A stretch of 64,000 nt of DNA from NCBI RefSeq assembly GCF_010093045.1, contig NZ_CP048115.1, forward strand, positions 620,001 through 684,000, written 5' to 3'. The translations under genes and the position numbers were made by a program. This document shows positions 8,448 to 16,957 of this stretch, one piece after another. The notes under the pieces are model-generated. The model saw nothing but the letters and a program-made list of their open reading frames with translations, was not told where the DNA came from and searched no databases. The stretch is from Mucilaginibacter sp. 14171R-50 (GTDB lineage Bacteria > Bacteroidota > Bacteroidia > Sphingobacteriales > Sphingobacteriaceae). How positions within the stretch are numbered: position 1 is the first letter of the stretch; the number at the start of each line of letters is the position of its first letter.

Positions 8448-9431
8448 TTATTTTGTAACGTACATTACTTCTTTTACCGCTTTTATCACACGCTCGGGGT
8501 TTGGCAGATATTCCTGGATCAAGGTTGGCGCGTACGGTAATGGCACATCACCACCGGTAATACGCAAAACCGGCGCATCTAAATAATCAAACGCGTCCTT
8601 CTGCACTTTAAACGCTACTTCGGTAGCGATTGAGCCCAGTGGCCAGCTTTCTTCAACGATCACTAAACGATTTGTTTTTTTAACCGAACCAATAACCGTA
8701 TCGTAATCAATTGGGCGAACGGTGCGCAGGTCGATAACCTCAGCGTGGATGCCTTCTTTTTCCAGTTCCGCCGCAGCTGCGTTAACCACTTTCATGATCT
8801 TGCCGAAACCTACCAAAGTAACATCGCTGCCTTCTTTGGTCACCTTCGCCTTGCCTAATTCAATATAATAGGTCTCTTCAGGTACTTCGCCCTTATCGCC
8901 GTACATCAGTTCCGATTCCATAAAAATTACCGGATCGGGGTCAAGTATAGCCGACTTTAAAAGTCCCTTAGCGTCGTAAGGGTTTGACGGCACAACAACT
9001 TTTAAGCCGGGGCAGTTTGCATACCAGTTTTCGAAACATTGGCTATGCTGAGAGCTTAACATACCCGCGTTGCCTGTTGGGCCGCGAAATACGATAGGCA
9101 CCGAGAATTGCCCGCCGCTCATAGACATGATCTTTGCCGCACCGTTAATGATCTGGTCGATAGCTACCAGCGAAAAGTTAAACGTCATAAACTCGATGAT
9201 GGGGCGTAAGCCGTTCATAGCCGAACCTATGCCTATACCGGCAAAACCCAATTCAGAGATAGGCGTATCAATAACACGTTTTGCACCAAATTCGTCGAGC
9301 ATACCCTGGCTTACTTTATAAGCGCCGTTATATTCGGCAACTTCTTCGCCCATTAGGTATATATTCTCATCCTTGCGCATTTCTTCCTGCATGGCTTCCC
9401 TTAGCGCTTCCCTGAATTGTATTTCTCTCAT
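8448..9431 (-). CDS. pdhB: Pyruvate dehydrogenase E1 component, beta subunit
   Basis: Beta subunit of the thiamine-diphosphate E1 enzyme that decarboxylates pyruvate and passes the acetyl group to E2 lipoyl. At 327 residues it has the usual length. Clear family blocks are MGEEVAEYNGAYKVSQG, ISELGFAGIGIGSAMNG, VFRGPTGNAGMLSSQHSQ and the C-terminal transketolase half with VIDLRTVRPIDYDTV and VEESWPLGS. A branched-chain 2-oxoacid E1 is the alternative, but the blocks fit PdhB better. The alpha subunit gene is not adjacent in this window, so the gene is transcribed alone, from a well-formed promoter 32 bases upstream. Confidence 0.92.
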   Translation of the reverse strand: MREIQFREALREAMQEEMRKDENIYLMGEEVAEYNGAYKVSQGMLDEFGAKRVIDTPISELGFAGIGIGSAMNGLRPIIEFMTFNFSLVAIDQIINGAAKIMSMSGGQFSVPIVFRGPTGNAGMLSSQHSQCFENWYANCPGLKVVVPSNPYDAKGLLKSAILDPDPVIFMESELMYGDKGEVPEETYYIELGKAKVTKEGSDVTLVGFGKIMKVVNAAAAELEKEGIHAEVIDLRTVRPIDYDTVIGSVKKTNRLVIVEESWPLGSIATEVAFKVQKDAFDYLDAPVLRITGGDVPLPYAPTLIQEYLPNPERVIKAVKEVMYVTK

Positions 9432-9732
9432 TATGATAGTTAAATGAAGTTTTTTACGACCGCAAATATAAGCACTAATGTGTAAAATGCAATCGGGTAA
9501 GGATACTATAAGTATTTATGTACTATTTGTTACATTTGGTCAACTTAGACCCCACATATAGGGGTTGCTTTAATATAAAACCGCCTTATAACCGCGCTGG
9601 TTACTGCTGAATTTGCTGGCACAATCGCCCGCATGATGACTAAAATCCTCCCGTCAAATTATATCACCGAAACGAGACATTCCGACACAAAAAGCTGATA
9701 TGTGACCTGTCGCCTCGCAAAAGGGCATCTTT
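9432..9732. other. Intergenic region between pdhB and the MscS gene
   Basis: About 300 bases without a gene. It holds the pdhB promoter and leader at the left. The rest (about 9500-9730) is unremarkable apart from a short CCCC...GGGG inverted pair near 9552-9565. I see no terminator for the MscS gene and no small reading frame worth reporting. Confidence 0.6.
9463..9492 (-). promoter_or_regulatory. Promoter of pdhB (TTG-N19-TATATTTG)
   Basis: On the minus strand TATATTTG (9470 to 9463) is preceded by TTG (9492 to 9490) at exactly 19 bases, which matches the Bacteroidota primary sigma consensus. It is the best-formed promoter I found in the window. Confidence 0.7.
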
Positions 9733-10518
9733 TTAGGTGCCGGGCAGTTTAATTTCGGCGGCCCTTAAATTGTTAACGATTTTTTCCTGGAGCGCCATTT
9801 TTGTTGCCAGGTAGTGAACAGGATCTACCCATACGCGCACGGTAAAACGCATTCCGTCGGCTTCCAAAGCCAGTACGCCTACTTTGGTAGCGGGCTGCCC
9901 CAAAATGTTTGATGTACCCGTTATTGACTTTTCTAATATTTCTTTAACCTGCTCGATATCAACCCCAAAACCAAGTTTAAAATCAATATCTAAGCGGCGC
10001 TTACCCTGGCGGCCAATATTTGTAATCACCTCGTTAAATAGCTTACCGTTTGGTATAATCACAGTTTTATTATCAGCAGTTAACAACTCGGTGAAAAATA
10101 ACTGAATGCCCTGTACCCGGCCATCTTGTCCCTGAGCAATAATGTGGTCATCGATATCGAACGGTTTTAGCAATAATATTAAAACGCCGCCCGCAAAATT
10201 TTGCAGCGTACCTGATAAAGCAAGGCCGGCCGCTACACCCAACGCGCCAATCACCGTGCTGATGAATGTTAGCTGGAATCCAATTATATTGAATACCGTG
10301 ATAATAAGCACCACGTACAGGGCGGTAATAGAAAGGCTTAAAAAGAAAGGCTGCAACGAAGAGTGCACTTCGCGCTTACTCATACGCCGGGTAAGGCGCG
10401 ATTTGATGAACGCTATAGCCCAAAGCCCGCCAAGAAAGAGTATTATGCCTAAAAGGTATCGTGGCCCGTTTTGTAGAAGCCAAACGTGTAGTCCGTGATA
10501 AAAATCTTTAAGTTCCAT
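9733..10518 (-). CDS. Small-conductance mechanosensitive channel (MscS family)
   Basis: A 261-residue channel that opens under membrane tension during osmotic downshock. Three membrane helices are visible (about 18-36, 56-80 and 84-115). The third has the Gly/Ala-packed pore pattern GALGVAAGLALSGTLQNFAGG, followed by the conserved block LLKPFDIDDHIIAQGQDGRVQGIQL and IPNGKLFNEVITNIGRQGKR of the beta domain. The length is that of the minimal E. coli MscS. A TAAATTTG element lies 10 bases before the ATG, so the leader is very short. No partner genes. Confidence 0.92.
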   Translation of the reverse strand: MELKDFYHGLHVWLLQNGPRYLLGIILFLGGLWAIAFIKSRLTRRMSKREVHSSLQPFFLSLSITALYVVLIITVFNIIGFQLTFISTVIGALGVAAGLALSGTLQNFAGGVLILLLKPFDIDDHIIAQGQDGRVQGIQLFFTELLTADNKTVIIPNGKLFNEVITNIGRQGKRRLDIDFKLGFGVDIEQVKEILEKSITGTSNILGQPATKVGVLALEADGMRFTVRVWVDPVHYLATKMALQEKIVNNLRAAEIKLPGT

Positions 10519-10528
10519 TGATGAGGGG

Positions 10529-10536
10529 CAAATTTA
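10529..10536 (-). promoter_or_regulatory. -7 element TAAATTTG for the MscS gene
   Basis: Minus-strand TAAATTTG matches TAnnTTTG with 10 bases to the ATG, which would give a leader of roughly six bases. No -33 match at 19-base spacing. Confidence 0.45.
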
Positions 10537-10543
10537 AGAATTT

Positions 10544-10645
10544 TTATTTGCCATAGATGGTTACAAACAGCTCCGGGCCCTTAAACAGCACCCACTCAAC
10601 TATGTGGCTGTGTATGTGCTTCCGTTTTTTTACTATTTGTTTCAT
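10544..10645 (-). CDS. Candidate 33-residue basic small protein
   Basis: ATG at 10643-10645 opens a frame MKQIVKKRKHIHSHIVEWVL that continues to a stop at 10544, giving 33 residues: a basic, His-rich N-terminal half and a hydrophobic C-terminal half. An inverted repeat CAGCATTT-ATTC-AAATGCTG (10648-10667) sits directly upstream. An in-frame stop precedes it, so it cannot be longer. There is no recognisable ribosome site or promoter, and a frame of this length can occur by chance. It is the only plausible content of the stretch between groL and the MscS gene besides the groL terminator. Confidence 0.25.
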   Translation of the reverse strand: MKQIVKKRKHIHSHIVEWVLFKGPELFVTIYGK

Positions 10646-10647
10646 AC

Positions 10648-10667
10648 CAGCATTTATTCAAATGCTG
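10648..10667. repeat. Short inverted repeat upstream of the candidate small protein
   Basis: CAGCATTT (10648-10655) and AAATGCTG (10660-10667) are perfect complements with a four-base loop. It could be an operator or a leader hairpin; no T run follows. Confidence 0.4.
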
Positions 10668-10791
10668 TGCCTAACCCGCGTAATTGTTATTATGTTACAA
10701 AAAATTAACACAACACCGCCCATACGCGCAGAAATCGATCGGGCAAAAGTTATAAACGTGCTATTAGTGTATGTTCAGGCTGTATAATACA

Positions 10792-10825
10792 AAGCCCCCT
10801 GTCTGAAAAAACAGACAGGGGGCTT
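10792..10825 (-). terminator. Terminator of the groS-groL transcript
   Basis: AAGCCCCCTGTCTG (10792-10805) pairs perfectly over 14 bases with CAGACAGGGGGCTT (10812-10825), with a loop of six A. It lies 27 bases after the groL stop. The T run on the minus strand is short. Confidence 0.8.
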
Positions 10826-10852
10826 GTAATGTATTTAGCTTTGAGTGGCTGA

Positions 10853-12487
10853 TTACATCATGCCGCCCATGCCGCCGCCACCCATTGGTGGCATACCGCC
10901 TTTATCTTCTTCAGGCTCGTCTGCAAGCACACACTCGGTGGTTAACAGCATTGCCGCGATAGAAGCTGCGTTCTCTAATGCTACACGGCCTACTTTTGTA
11001 GGATCGATAACACCGGCGCCGATTAGGTTTTCATATTTATCAGTGCGGGCGTTGTAACCAAAGTCGGCCTGGCCTTCTTTAACTTTTTGAACAACGATAG
11101 AACCTTCGATACCTGCGTTATCGCATATCTGGCGCAAAGGCTCTTCAATAGCGCGACGGATGATCTGGATACCGGTGTTCTCGTCTTCGTTAACGCCTTT
11201 CAAATCAGCCAAAGATGCTACCGCACGGATGAAGGCAACGCCACCACCAGCAACAATACCTTCTTCAACAGCTGCACGGGTTGCGTGTAAAGCATCGTCA
11301 ACACGGTCTTTCTTTTCTTTCATCTCTACTTCAGATGCAGCGCCGATATATAACACAGCAACACCGCCTGATAATTTGGCTAAACGTTCCTGTAATTTTT
11401 CTTTATCATAATCTGATGTGGTAGTTTCAATCTGTGCGCGTATTTCGCTTACACGGGCTTTTATCTGGTCAGCATCGCCAGCGCCGTTAACAATAGTGGT
11501 ATTGTCTTTATCAACAGATATCTTTTCGGCCTGGCCTAACATAGAAAGGTCTGCGCTTTCCAGTTTATAACCACGCTCTTCAGATATTACGGTACCACCA
11601 GTTAATACAGCGATATCCTCTAACATCGCTTTACGACGATCGCCAAAGCCAGGTGCCTTAACTGCCGCAACTTTCAGCGAGCCACGGATCTTGTTAACCA
11701 CTAAAGTAGCCAATGCTTCGCCGTCAAGGTCTTCAGCAATAATTAAAAGTGGTTTACCGGTTTGTACTTGTTTCTCCAGGATAGGAAGTAATTCCTTCAT
11801 CGACGAGATCTTTTTGTCGTAGATAAGAATGTATGGGTTTTCTAACTCCACTTCCATTTTATCTGAATTGGTAACAAAATATGGCGACAGGTAACCACGG
11901 TCAAACTGCATACCTTCAACCGTTTTAACTTCGGTTTCGGTACCTTTTGCTTCCTCAACAGTAATAACGCCAGAAGTACCAACTTTTTCCATTGCCTCGG
12001 CAATTAACGAACCGATCACCTCGTCGTTATTAGCCGAAATTGAGGCAACTTGTTTTATTTTATTGTTGTCTTCGCCAACGGTTTGCGATTGTGTTTTCAG
12101 GTTTGCAACAACCGCCGCAACAGCTTTATCAATACCGCGTTTCAAATCCATTGGGTTTGCACCTGCGGCAACGTTTTTAATACCGGCAGTAACAATGGCC
12201 TGCGCCAAAACAGTAGCAGTAGTAGTACCGTCACCCGCAATATCAGCAGTTTTTGAAGCAACTTCTTTAACCATCTGTGCGCCCATATTCTCGATAGGGT
12301 CTTTCAGTTCAATTTCTTTAGCTACAGTTACACCATCTTTTGTAACAGCTGGTGAACCAAACTTTTTATCGATAATTACGTGACGACCTTTAGGGCCTAA
12401 TGTAACTTTAACCGCGTTAGCCAGGATATCAACACCACGCTTTAAAGCGTCACGTGCTTCAACATTATATTTAACTTGTTTTGCCAT
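10853..12487 (-). CDS. groL: Chaperonin GroEL (60 kDa)
   Basis: ATP-driven folding chamber, working as a double heptamer with GroES. The 544-residue length is standard. The nucleotide site GDGTTT is at residues 85-90, and further blocks [23 protein letters not shown] and the disordered Gly-Met tail ending [10 protein letters not shown] are all present. It is the last gene of a minus-strand cluster and is closed by a strong hairpin. The 103 bases between groS and groL contain a 15-base-pair hairpin that could set the ratio of the two products. No CIRCE operator was found. The Gly-Met tail is short, as in many Bacteroidota. Confidence 0.98.
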   Translation of the reverse strand: MAKQVKYNVEARDALKRGVDILANAVKVTLGPKGRHVIIDKKFGSPAVTKDGVTVAKEIELKDPIENMGAQMVKEVASKTADIAGDGTTTATVLAQAIVTAGIKNVAAGANPMDLKRGIDKAVAAVVANLKTQSQTVGEDNNKIKQVASISANNDEVIGSLIAEAMEKVGTSGVITVEEAKGTETEVKTVEGMQFDRGYLSPYFVTNSDKMEVELENPYILIYDKKISSMKELLPILEKQVQTGKPLLIIAEDLDGEALATLVVNKIRGSLKVAAVKAPGFGDRRKAMLEDIAVLTGGTVISEERGYKLESADLSMLGQAEKISVDKDNTTIVNGAGDADQIKARVSEIRAQIETTTSDYDKEKLQERLAKLSGGVAVLYIGAASEVEMKEKKDRVDDALHATRAAVEEGIVAGGGVAFIRAVASLADLKGVNEDENTGIQIIRRAIEEPLRQICDNAGIEGSIVVQKVKEGQADFGYNARTDKYENLIGAGVIDPTKVGRVALENAASIAAMLLTTECVLADEPEEDKGGMPPMGGGGMGGMM

Positions 12488-12502
12488 TTTCTTTTTTGTT
12501 TG

Positions 12503-12577
12503 AATGTTTTAAGGTTGTAAAGTTGAAACGTTATAAATAATCAATGTTAGAAGGCAACTTTACAACCTTCCACATTG
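12503..12577. repeat. Imperfect palindrome between groS and groL
   Basis: AAGGTTGTAAAGTTG (12511-12525) is the exact complement of CAACTTTACAACCTT (12555-12569); pairing extends outward with mismatches through AATGT/ACATT. On the transcribed strand it begins just after the groS stop, with arms made of variants of AAGTTG. It belongs to the palindrome family described in the findings. Confidence 0.75.
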
Positions 12578-12590
12578 CAACTTTCAACTT

Positions 12591-12884
12591 TTATAATACC
12601 GCGTAAATATCAGATTCGCGCATGATCAGGTATTCCTTACCATCAAGGTTGACCTCGGTACCGGCATATTTACCATATAAAACTTCGTCACCAACTTTAA
12701 CGGTCATGGGGATAAGTGTTCCTGATGCATCAGCATACCTGCCGGGGCCTACAGCTACAATAGTTCCTTTTTGCGGTTTCTCCTGCGCTGTTTCCGGGAT
12801 GTAAATACCAGAAGCGGTTTTGGTTTCTGCAGCAGCAGCTTCAACAACCACTCTGTCTGCACTTGGTTTAATGTTTAATGACAT
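12591..12884 (-). CDS. groS: Co-chaperonin GroES (10 kDa)
   Basis: Forms the heptameric lid on the GroEL cavity. It has 97 residues. The mobile loop spans about 17-33 ([19 protein letters not shown]), and [26 protein letters not shown] and the closing block [12 protein letters not shown] are typical. It lies directly upstream of groL and downstream of the secG operon on the same strand, an arrangement I know from other Bacteroidota. Its upstream region shows a 33-base inverted repeat but no clear TAnnTTTG element, so heat control may use another factor. Confidence 0.97.
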   Translation of the reverse strand: MSLNIKPSADRVVVEAAAAETKTASGIYIPETAQEKPQKGTIVAVGPGRYADASGTLIPMTVKVGDEVLYGKYAGTEVNLDGKEYLIMRESDIYAVL

Positions 12885-12941
12885 AGTAATACTATTTTGA
12901 TTTTATAATTTTAAGTTTTCGCTAACTTTTTCACATCAATT

Positions 12942-12974
12942 ATGCCAAGCGGCAAAAAAAAACCGTATTGGCAT
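12942..12974. promoter_or_regulatory. Inverted repeat upstream of groS, possible operator
   Basis: ATGCCAA (12942-12948) and TTGGCAT (12968-12974) are perfect complements with inner CGG/CCG pairs around a run of nine A. It is 58 bases before the groS start. It is not CIRCE (TTAGCACTC-N9-GAGTGCTAA). It may bind a dimeric regulator of the chaperonin genes; this is inference. Confidence 0.4.
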
Positions 12975-13072
12975 ATTTACTGTTCAATTGTCACCCTTTT
13001 AAAGGCAAGGTTACAACCTGTAAGTTATACTGCAATGCGCAAGTGCCAACGTGTCAGTAACCCATTTCAGCA

Positions 13073-13105
13073 AAAAAGGCTTTGGAGGTAGTCCAAAGCC
13101 TTTTT
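13073..13105 (-). terminator. Terminator after secG
   Basis: AAAAAGGCTTTGGA (13073-13086) pairs perfectly with TCCAAAGCCTTTTT (13092-13105) across GGTAG; the minus strand ends in a T run. It separates the lptE-secG operon from groS-groL. Confidence 0.92.
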
Positions 13106-13123
13106 GATATCGTTTACATAATA

Positions 13124-13474
13124 TTATTTCTTCTGACCGGCAGGTGGTGTTGCAGCCGGCTGGCTTACTGGCGCAGGCGCTGTGGTAGTTGCGGGTTTTG
13201 ATGCCTTATTGATACGCTCTATCAGTTGCGGGTCATCGCTTTTTTGCGCGCCGCCTTTAACAGATACGTTAATAATAAGCGATAATACCATAATGCTGAT
13301 GGCCAGCACCCAGGTACCCTTTTCTAAAAAATCGCCGGTTTTTTGCACGCCCATTAGTTGCGACGAACCCGAAAAGTTTGAGGATAAGCCGCCGCCTTTA
13401 GGATTTTGGATCAATACGATTAATCCTAAAAGGACGCATAAAATAATGGTGATGATGACTAAAAGTAAATACAT
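13124..13474 (-). CDS. secG: Preprotein translocase subunit SecG
   Basis: Small accessory subunit of the SecYEG channel. Two membrane helices (about 2-22 and 53-73) flank the conserved block VLIQNPKGGGLSSNFSGSSQ and LMGVQKTGDFLEKGTW. A cytoplasmic Pro/Ala/Thr-rich tail of about 40 residues follows, longer than in E. coli but common in Bacteroidota. It starts 11 bases after the TPR gene stop and ends the operon sigma-54 activator / lptE / TPR / secG. A strong terminator follows 19 bases after the stop. No separate promoter is visible. The low-complexity tail lacks any motif I know. Confidence 0.95.
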   Translation of the reverse strand: MYLLLVIITIILCVLLGLIVLIQNPKGGGLSSNFSGSSQLMGVQKTGDFLEKGTWVLAISIMVLSLIINVSVKGGAQKSDDPQLIERINKASKPATTTAPAPVSQPAATPPAGQKK

Positions 13475-13485
13475 TTCTTATTATA

Positions 13486-15132
13486 TCAATTGGTTTTTTT
13501 TTCTAACTGTTCAATCTGGGACGCAAAGTAAAGCTTTTTTTCCGGGAATTTCAATATCAATTTTTTATAAGTGGCTATGGCTTTATGATATAGCATCTGG
13601 TCGCAGTAGATACGGGCCAGGGTTTCGGTAACCAGTTCGTTTTGGTCCTCCGAACTTTTTTTGGCCTTGTTCTCGTTATCAAGCTTATCGGCCGAAAGCG
13701 GTTTTATCTGCGGTTCGGTATGGATAAAACGCTCGATAATTACGTCCTCTTTCTTGTTGTGATCAAATGCTATTCCTGCCGGTTCTGCATCCCTGTCAAC
13801 AGCGCTTACCGATGTAAGGCTAAAAATATTTTCGTAATACTGTTGCTGTAGCTCGTCGGCAGTATTGGCTTTAGGGGCGCCAGCCGGTTCGCCGGCTTTA
13901 TTTTTTACCCTATTGTGAGTGGCGTACGGCTGCAGGTTAGCTGCATGCTCTTTACGCGTTTTATCAAGCCACCACATAAAAGTGTATGGCATTTTATCAT
14001 CATCGTAACGCGATACCTCGTGGCTTTCTGCTGCAGGTTGCGCTGGCATGTCAGATGCGCTTCCGGCCGGCGCAGTGTTGCGTAGCTCGTCCAGCTTTTT
14101 ATCAAACGACAGGTAATCGGAGTTCACAATACCGCCCAATATTAAGCGCTCTTCCTGATTATTAATATTTTGTTCGGCATTATATACGGGCTCTGCCACC
14201 GGCTGCGGCTGATGAAACAGCACCGGAGACGCTTCCTCCTCCTCGGGTACAGCATATGGATCGCTAAACCGGACCTCGGGCTGCGGTTCGGTGTTGGGTT
14301 CGTTAACTACAGCTTCAAAACCAATATCTTCAATGCTTACAATTTCATCATATACTTCATCCTCAATATCATGCTGCTGGGGATAGTCAGGTTCAGGTGT
14401 ATAGCTGTTTGTAACATCTCTTTTGGGGAAACGCGAGCCAAATACAGGCTTATCTCCATGCCCTGCAGGCCGGGCAAAATCCGTTACCGGTTCCTGGGGC
14501 TGTTGTGGGGTGTTGTTAACCTGCTCGTCAGTTTCGGGTAATATGTCCGCATCCACGATTTCGCCGTCGTCAACCGGCTGGCCATTCTCCCCGCCCATAC
14601 CGTCGGCCGGCAATGCTTGGGCATTTTGTTCAACGGGTTGCGAAGCTATGCCTTCTATTTCCGGGTCAGCAACTTCCACATCGCCGGTATCGGGTTCAGT
14701 AAACGCGGCCTGCGTGTATATTTCCCCACCGGCAGTTATTTCCTCGATATTTCCGACAGGTTCAACATCCTGTAAATGCGTGGTTTGCGCTGCGCCGGAT
14801 ATAATCTCCACCTGTGCTGCATTGGTAGCAGCATTATTGGTGAATAGCCCGGTACCAGCAGGCACCGATATAATACGGGCAGTGTCAACCTTGGCCAAAC
14901 GCTCGGGATGGTTAATCAGTTTGTGCAGGGCGCGCGGATTGCAATAAATGGCAGCCCGGCCCAATTGCTGCTTATCCCCGGCTCGGGCAAGCATTACCTG
15001 CAATATGCCGCTTTGAGGATATTCATGAGCCAACCGTTCCAGGCTTTGGATATACGCCGAACCGGTATCGGCAGGGTTTGCCAATAAGTCCCATAAAATT
15101 TCTTTCTGCCTGCTATCTACGTATTGATCCAC
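13486..15132 (-). CDS. Acidic TPR-like protein of the lptE-secG operon
   Basis: A 548-residue protein that I can describe but not name. It starts with GTG at 15132. The N-terminal 95 residues are helical and repeat-like (LERLAHEYPQSGILQVMLAR). A long, acidic, Pro/Gln/Glu-rich disordered middle (about 100-400) follows. The C-terminus is a single tetratricopeptide-like hairpin (TLARIYCDQMLYHKAIATYKKLILKFPEKK). No signal peptide or membrane helix is seen, so it is cytoplasmic. It is 18 bases after lptE and 11 before secG, a fixed position in related genomes. A link to envelope assembly or secretion is inferred from place only. Confidence 0.85.
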   Translation of the reverse strand: MDQYVDSRQKEILWDLLANPADTGSAYIQSLERLAHEYPQSGILQVMLARAGDKQQLGRAAIYCNPRALHKLINHPERLAKVDTARIISVPAGTGLFTNNAATNAAQVEIISGAAQTTHLQDVEPVGNIEEITAGGEIYTQAAFTEPDTGDVEVADPEIEGIASQPVEQNAQALPADGMGGENGQPVDDGEIVDADILPETDEQVNNTPQQPQEPVTDFARPAGHGDKPVFGSRFPKRDVTNSYTPEPDYPQQHDIEDEVYDEIVSIEDIGFEAVVNEPNTEPQPEVRFSDPYAVPEEEEASPVLFHQPQPVAEPVYNAEQNINNQEERLILGGIVNSDYLSFDKKLDELRNTAPAGSASDMPAQPAAESHEVSRYDDDKMPYTFMWWLDKTRKEHAANLQPYATHNRVKNKAGEPAGAPKANTADELQQQYYENIFSLTSVSAVDRDAEPAGIAFDHNKKEDVIIERFIHTEPQIKPLSADKLDNENKAKKSSEDQNELVTETLARIYCDQMLYHKAIATYKKLILKFPEKKLYFASQIEQLEKKTN

Positions 15133-15150
15133 GCTTTTAAAACTATTGGC

Positions 15151-15705
15151 TTACCAATTGGCAAATGCCCTGTTAAAAATATCTTCGGTTAACTGTTTAA
15201 CTATATCCTGTATCAAAGCTTGTTCCTGCGATGAACTTTCGCCTGTAAATTCTTTATATTTAGTAAACGATTCTTCAAAACTAAGTATTTTATCGGGTTC
15301 ATCGGTTCTTTTACCATCCTTATAAATATACTTTACATATTTTACACTCACGGTAATTGTTAAACGGCTTGCACCTGCAATAGGCGGCGTATTGCTGTTT
15401 GTGGCTTGTATAGAAACCGGTGCGATAGAATAATTGGTAATAGCGCCCGACATAATCCCATCAGCTTCGCCCCTTACTATGCTTAAACTTGTTTGCGACC
15501 GGATGCGATTTTTTAATGCCTCGGTAAAGGTTTGGCTTAAGGTTGGCACCACAAGGGGCGCGTTGTTCTCAAAAAACTGAATGTCGATAGTTTTCATATC
15601 AACAGGAATAGAAGAGCCGTTAAGCGAGAGTTTATAGGCACATGAGCTAAAAAGCATAACCACCGGGCATATTATTACTAAAATTAAAAAAAGCCTTTTT
15701 CTCAT
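15151..15705 (-). CDS. lptE: LPS assembly lipoprotein LptE
   Basis: Outer-membrane lipoprotein that plugs the LptD barrel and helps insert lipopolysaccharide. The signal ends LFSSC with lipid Cys22. The mature part shows the LptE family pattern for Bacteroidota: early YKLSLNGSSIP, a helix VVPTLSQTFTEALKNRIRSQ, strands with GEADGIMSGAITNYSIAP and the closing helix ALIQDIVKQLTEDIFNRAFANW, which is conserved in the family. At 184 residues the length is normal. It begins seven bases after the sigma-54 activator stop, so the two are co-transcribed. LptD is not in the window. Confidence 0.92.
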   Translation of the reverse strand: MRKRLFLILVIICPVVMLFSSCAYKLSLNGSSIPVDMKTIDIQFFENNAPLVVPTLSQTFTEALKNRIRSQTSLSIVRGEADGIMSGAITNYSIAPVSIQATNSNTPPIAGASRLTITVSVKYVKYIYKDGKRTDEPDKILSFEESFTKYKEFTGESSSQEQALIQDIVKQLTEDIFNRAFANW

Positions 15706-15712
15706 CTGATAC

Positions 15713-16957
15713 CTATAAATCTAATTCTTTTATTTTACGATATAAAGTCCTTTCGGATATTCCCAGTTCGTTGGCCGCGAGCTTACGTTTGCCTTTATGC
15801 TTTTTTAAGGCTTTGCGTATCAAGTCAGATTCCTTTTCAATAAGCGACAACGATTCCTCTACCTCTTCTGCATCGTGTGTAATATTATAGTCGGTATTAT
15901 TATTGCCGCCGCTATTGTTAACGGGCTGCTGCAGGGTAAATTGTGCCTCGTGTTTGTTGGTTGGTAATTCAATATCGCGGTACAATTGTGTTATAGCCGG
16001 CGAGTTATGCTGAAAGTTTGCACTTACACCACCATGCTCAATGATATCAGCCACCAGCTTTTTGAGTTCCACCATATCCCGCTTCATATCAAACAGCACT
16101 TTATACAGTATGTCCCTCTCAGAAAAGTCCTCTTTTGGCTGGCTATCCAAACGCATAGGCAGGTTGCTGCGGCTCGCCTCGTGCGGAATATAAGTTAATA
16201 AGGTTGCCGCTGTTATAATACGGTCGCGCTCTAAAACGGCCAGTTGCTCGGCCATGTTTTTGAGTTGCCTGACATTCCCCGGCCACGAATAGTTGATCAA
16301 TACCTGCTGCGCCTCGTCATCAAGCTGAATGGGCGGTGTGCGGTATTTATCGGTAAAATCTGAAGTAAACTTGCGGAACAGCAGGAAAATATCCTCCTTC
16401 CTGTCGCGCAGGGGTGGTATGCGCAACGGCACGGTGTTCAAGCGGTAGTATAGATCCTCGCGGAATTTTCCTGCCTTTACAGCATCATAAACATCAACAT
16501 TGGTTGCGGCAATAACGCGTACGTTTGTCTTCTCCACCTTTGACGATCCCACCCTGATGTACTGGCCCGACTCTAAAACACGTAACAAACGTGCCTGAGT
16601 ACCCAAAGGCATCTCGGCTATCTCATCCAAAAATATAGTACCGCCGTTAACGGTTTCGAAATACCCCTTACGTTCGCCAATGGCGCCGGTGTAAGCGCCT
16701 TTTTCGTGCCCGAAAAGCTCTGAGTCAATGGTTCCCTCGGGAATAGCGCCGCAGTTCACCGCGATAAACGGCCCGTGCTTGCGCGGACTCATCTGGTGAA
16801 TGATGTGGGAAAAAACCTCTTTACCGCTACCACTCTCCCCGGTAATTAATACCGAAATATCAGTAGGTGCAACCTGGTTTGCAATATTTATAGCCCGGTT
16901 AAGCAACGGCGAATTGCCGATGATCCCGAAGCGCTGTTTAATTTCTTGTACTTCCAT
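15713..16957 (-). CDS. Sigma-54-dependent activator without receiver domain
   Basis: A 414-residue enhancer-binding protein. The AAA+ domain starts almost at the N-terminus: Walker A GESGSGKE (about 40-47), the sigma-54 contact loop as GAYTGA (Tyr in place of the usual Phe), Walker B GGTIFLDEIAEM and the arginine-finger region ATNVDVYDAVKAGKFREDLYYRLN. A linker of about 100 residues leads to a Fis-type helix-turn-helix at the C-terminus (LAANELGISERTLYRKIKEL). With no receiver or PAS domain it must be controlled by level, by a partner or by oligomerisation. The gene heads the lptE operon. A repeat arm lies directly before its start. Confidence 0.93.
   Translation of the reverse strand: MEVQEIKQRFGIIGNSPLLNRAINIANQVAPTDISVLITGESGSGKEVFSHIIHQMSPRKHGPFIAVNCGAIPEGTIDSELFGHEKGAYTGAIGERKGYFETVNGGTIFLDEIAEMPLGTQARLLRVLESGQYIRVGSSKVEKTNVRVIAATNVDVYDAVKAGKFREDLYYRLNTVPLRIPPLRDRKEDIFLLFRKFTSDFTDKYRTPPIQLDDEAQQVLINYSWPGNVRQLKNMAEQLAVLERDRIITAATLLTYIPHEASRSNLPMRLDSQPKEDFSERDILYKVLFDMKRDMVELKKLVADIIEHGGVSANFQHNSPAITQLYRDIELPTNKHEAQFTLQQPVNNSGGNNNTDYNITHDAEEVEESLSLIEKESDLIRKALKKHKGKRKLAANELGISERTLYRKIKELDL

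Noticed and set aside
8326..8586. 86-residue frame on the plus strand after the hydrolase gene
   Set aside because: It runs through the pdhB terminator and antisense to the pdhB 3' end; the residues show no protein-like pattern.
10557..10787. 76-residue plus-strand frame between the MscS gene and groL
   Set aside because: Composition is not protein-like, no ribosome site or promoter is seen, and it overlaps the candidate small frame on the other strand.
12885..13072. CIRCE heat-shock operator upstream of groS
   Set aside because: No TTAGCACTC-N9-GAGTGCTAA match on either strand; only the different inverted repeat at 12942-12974.
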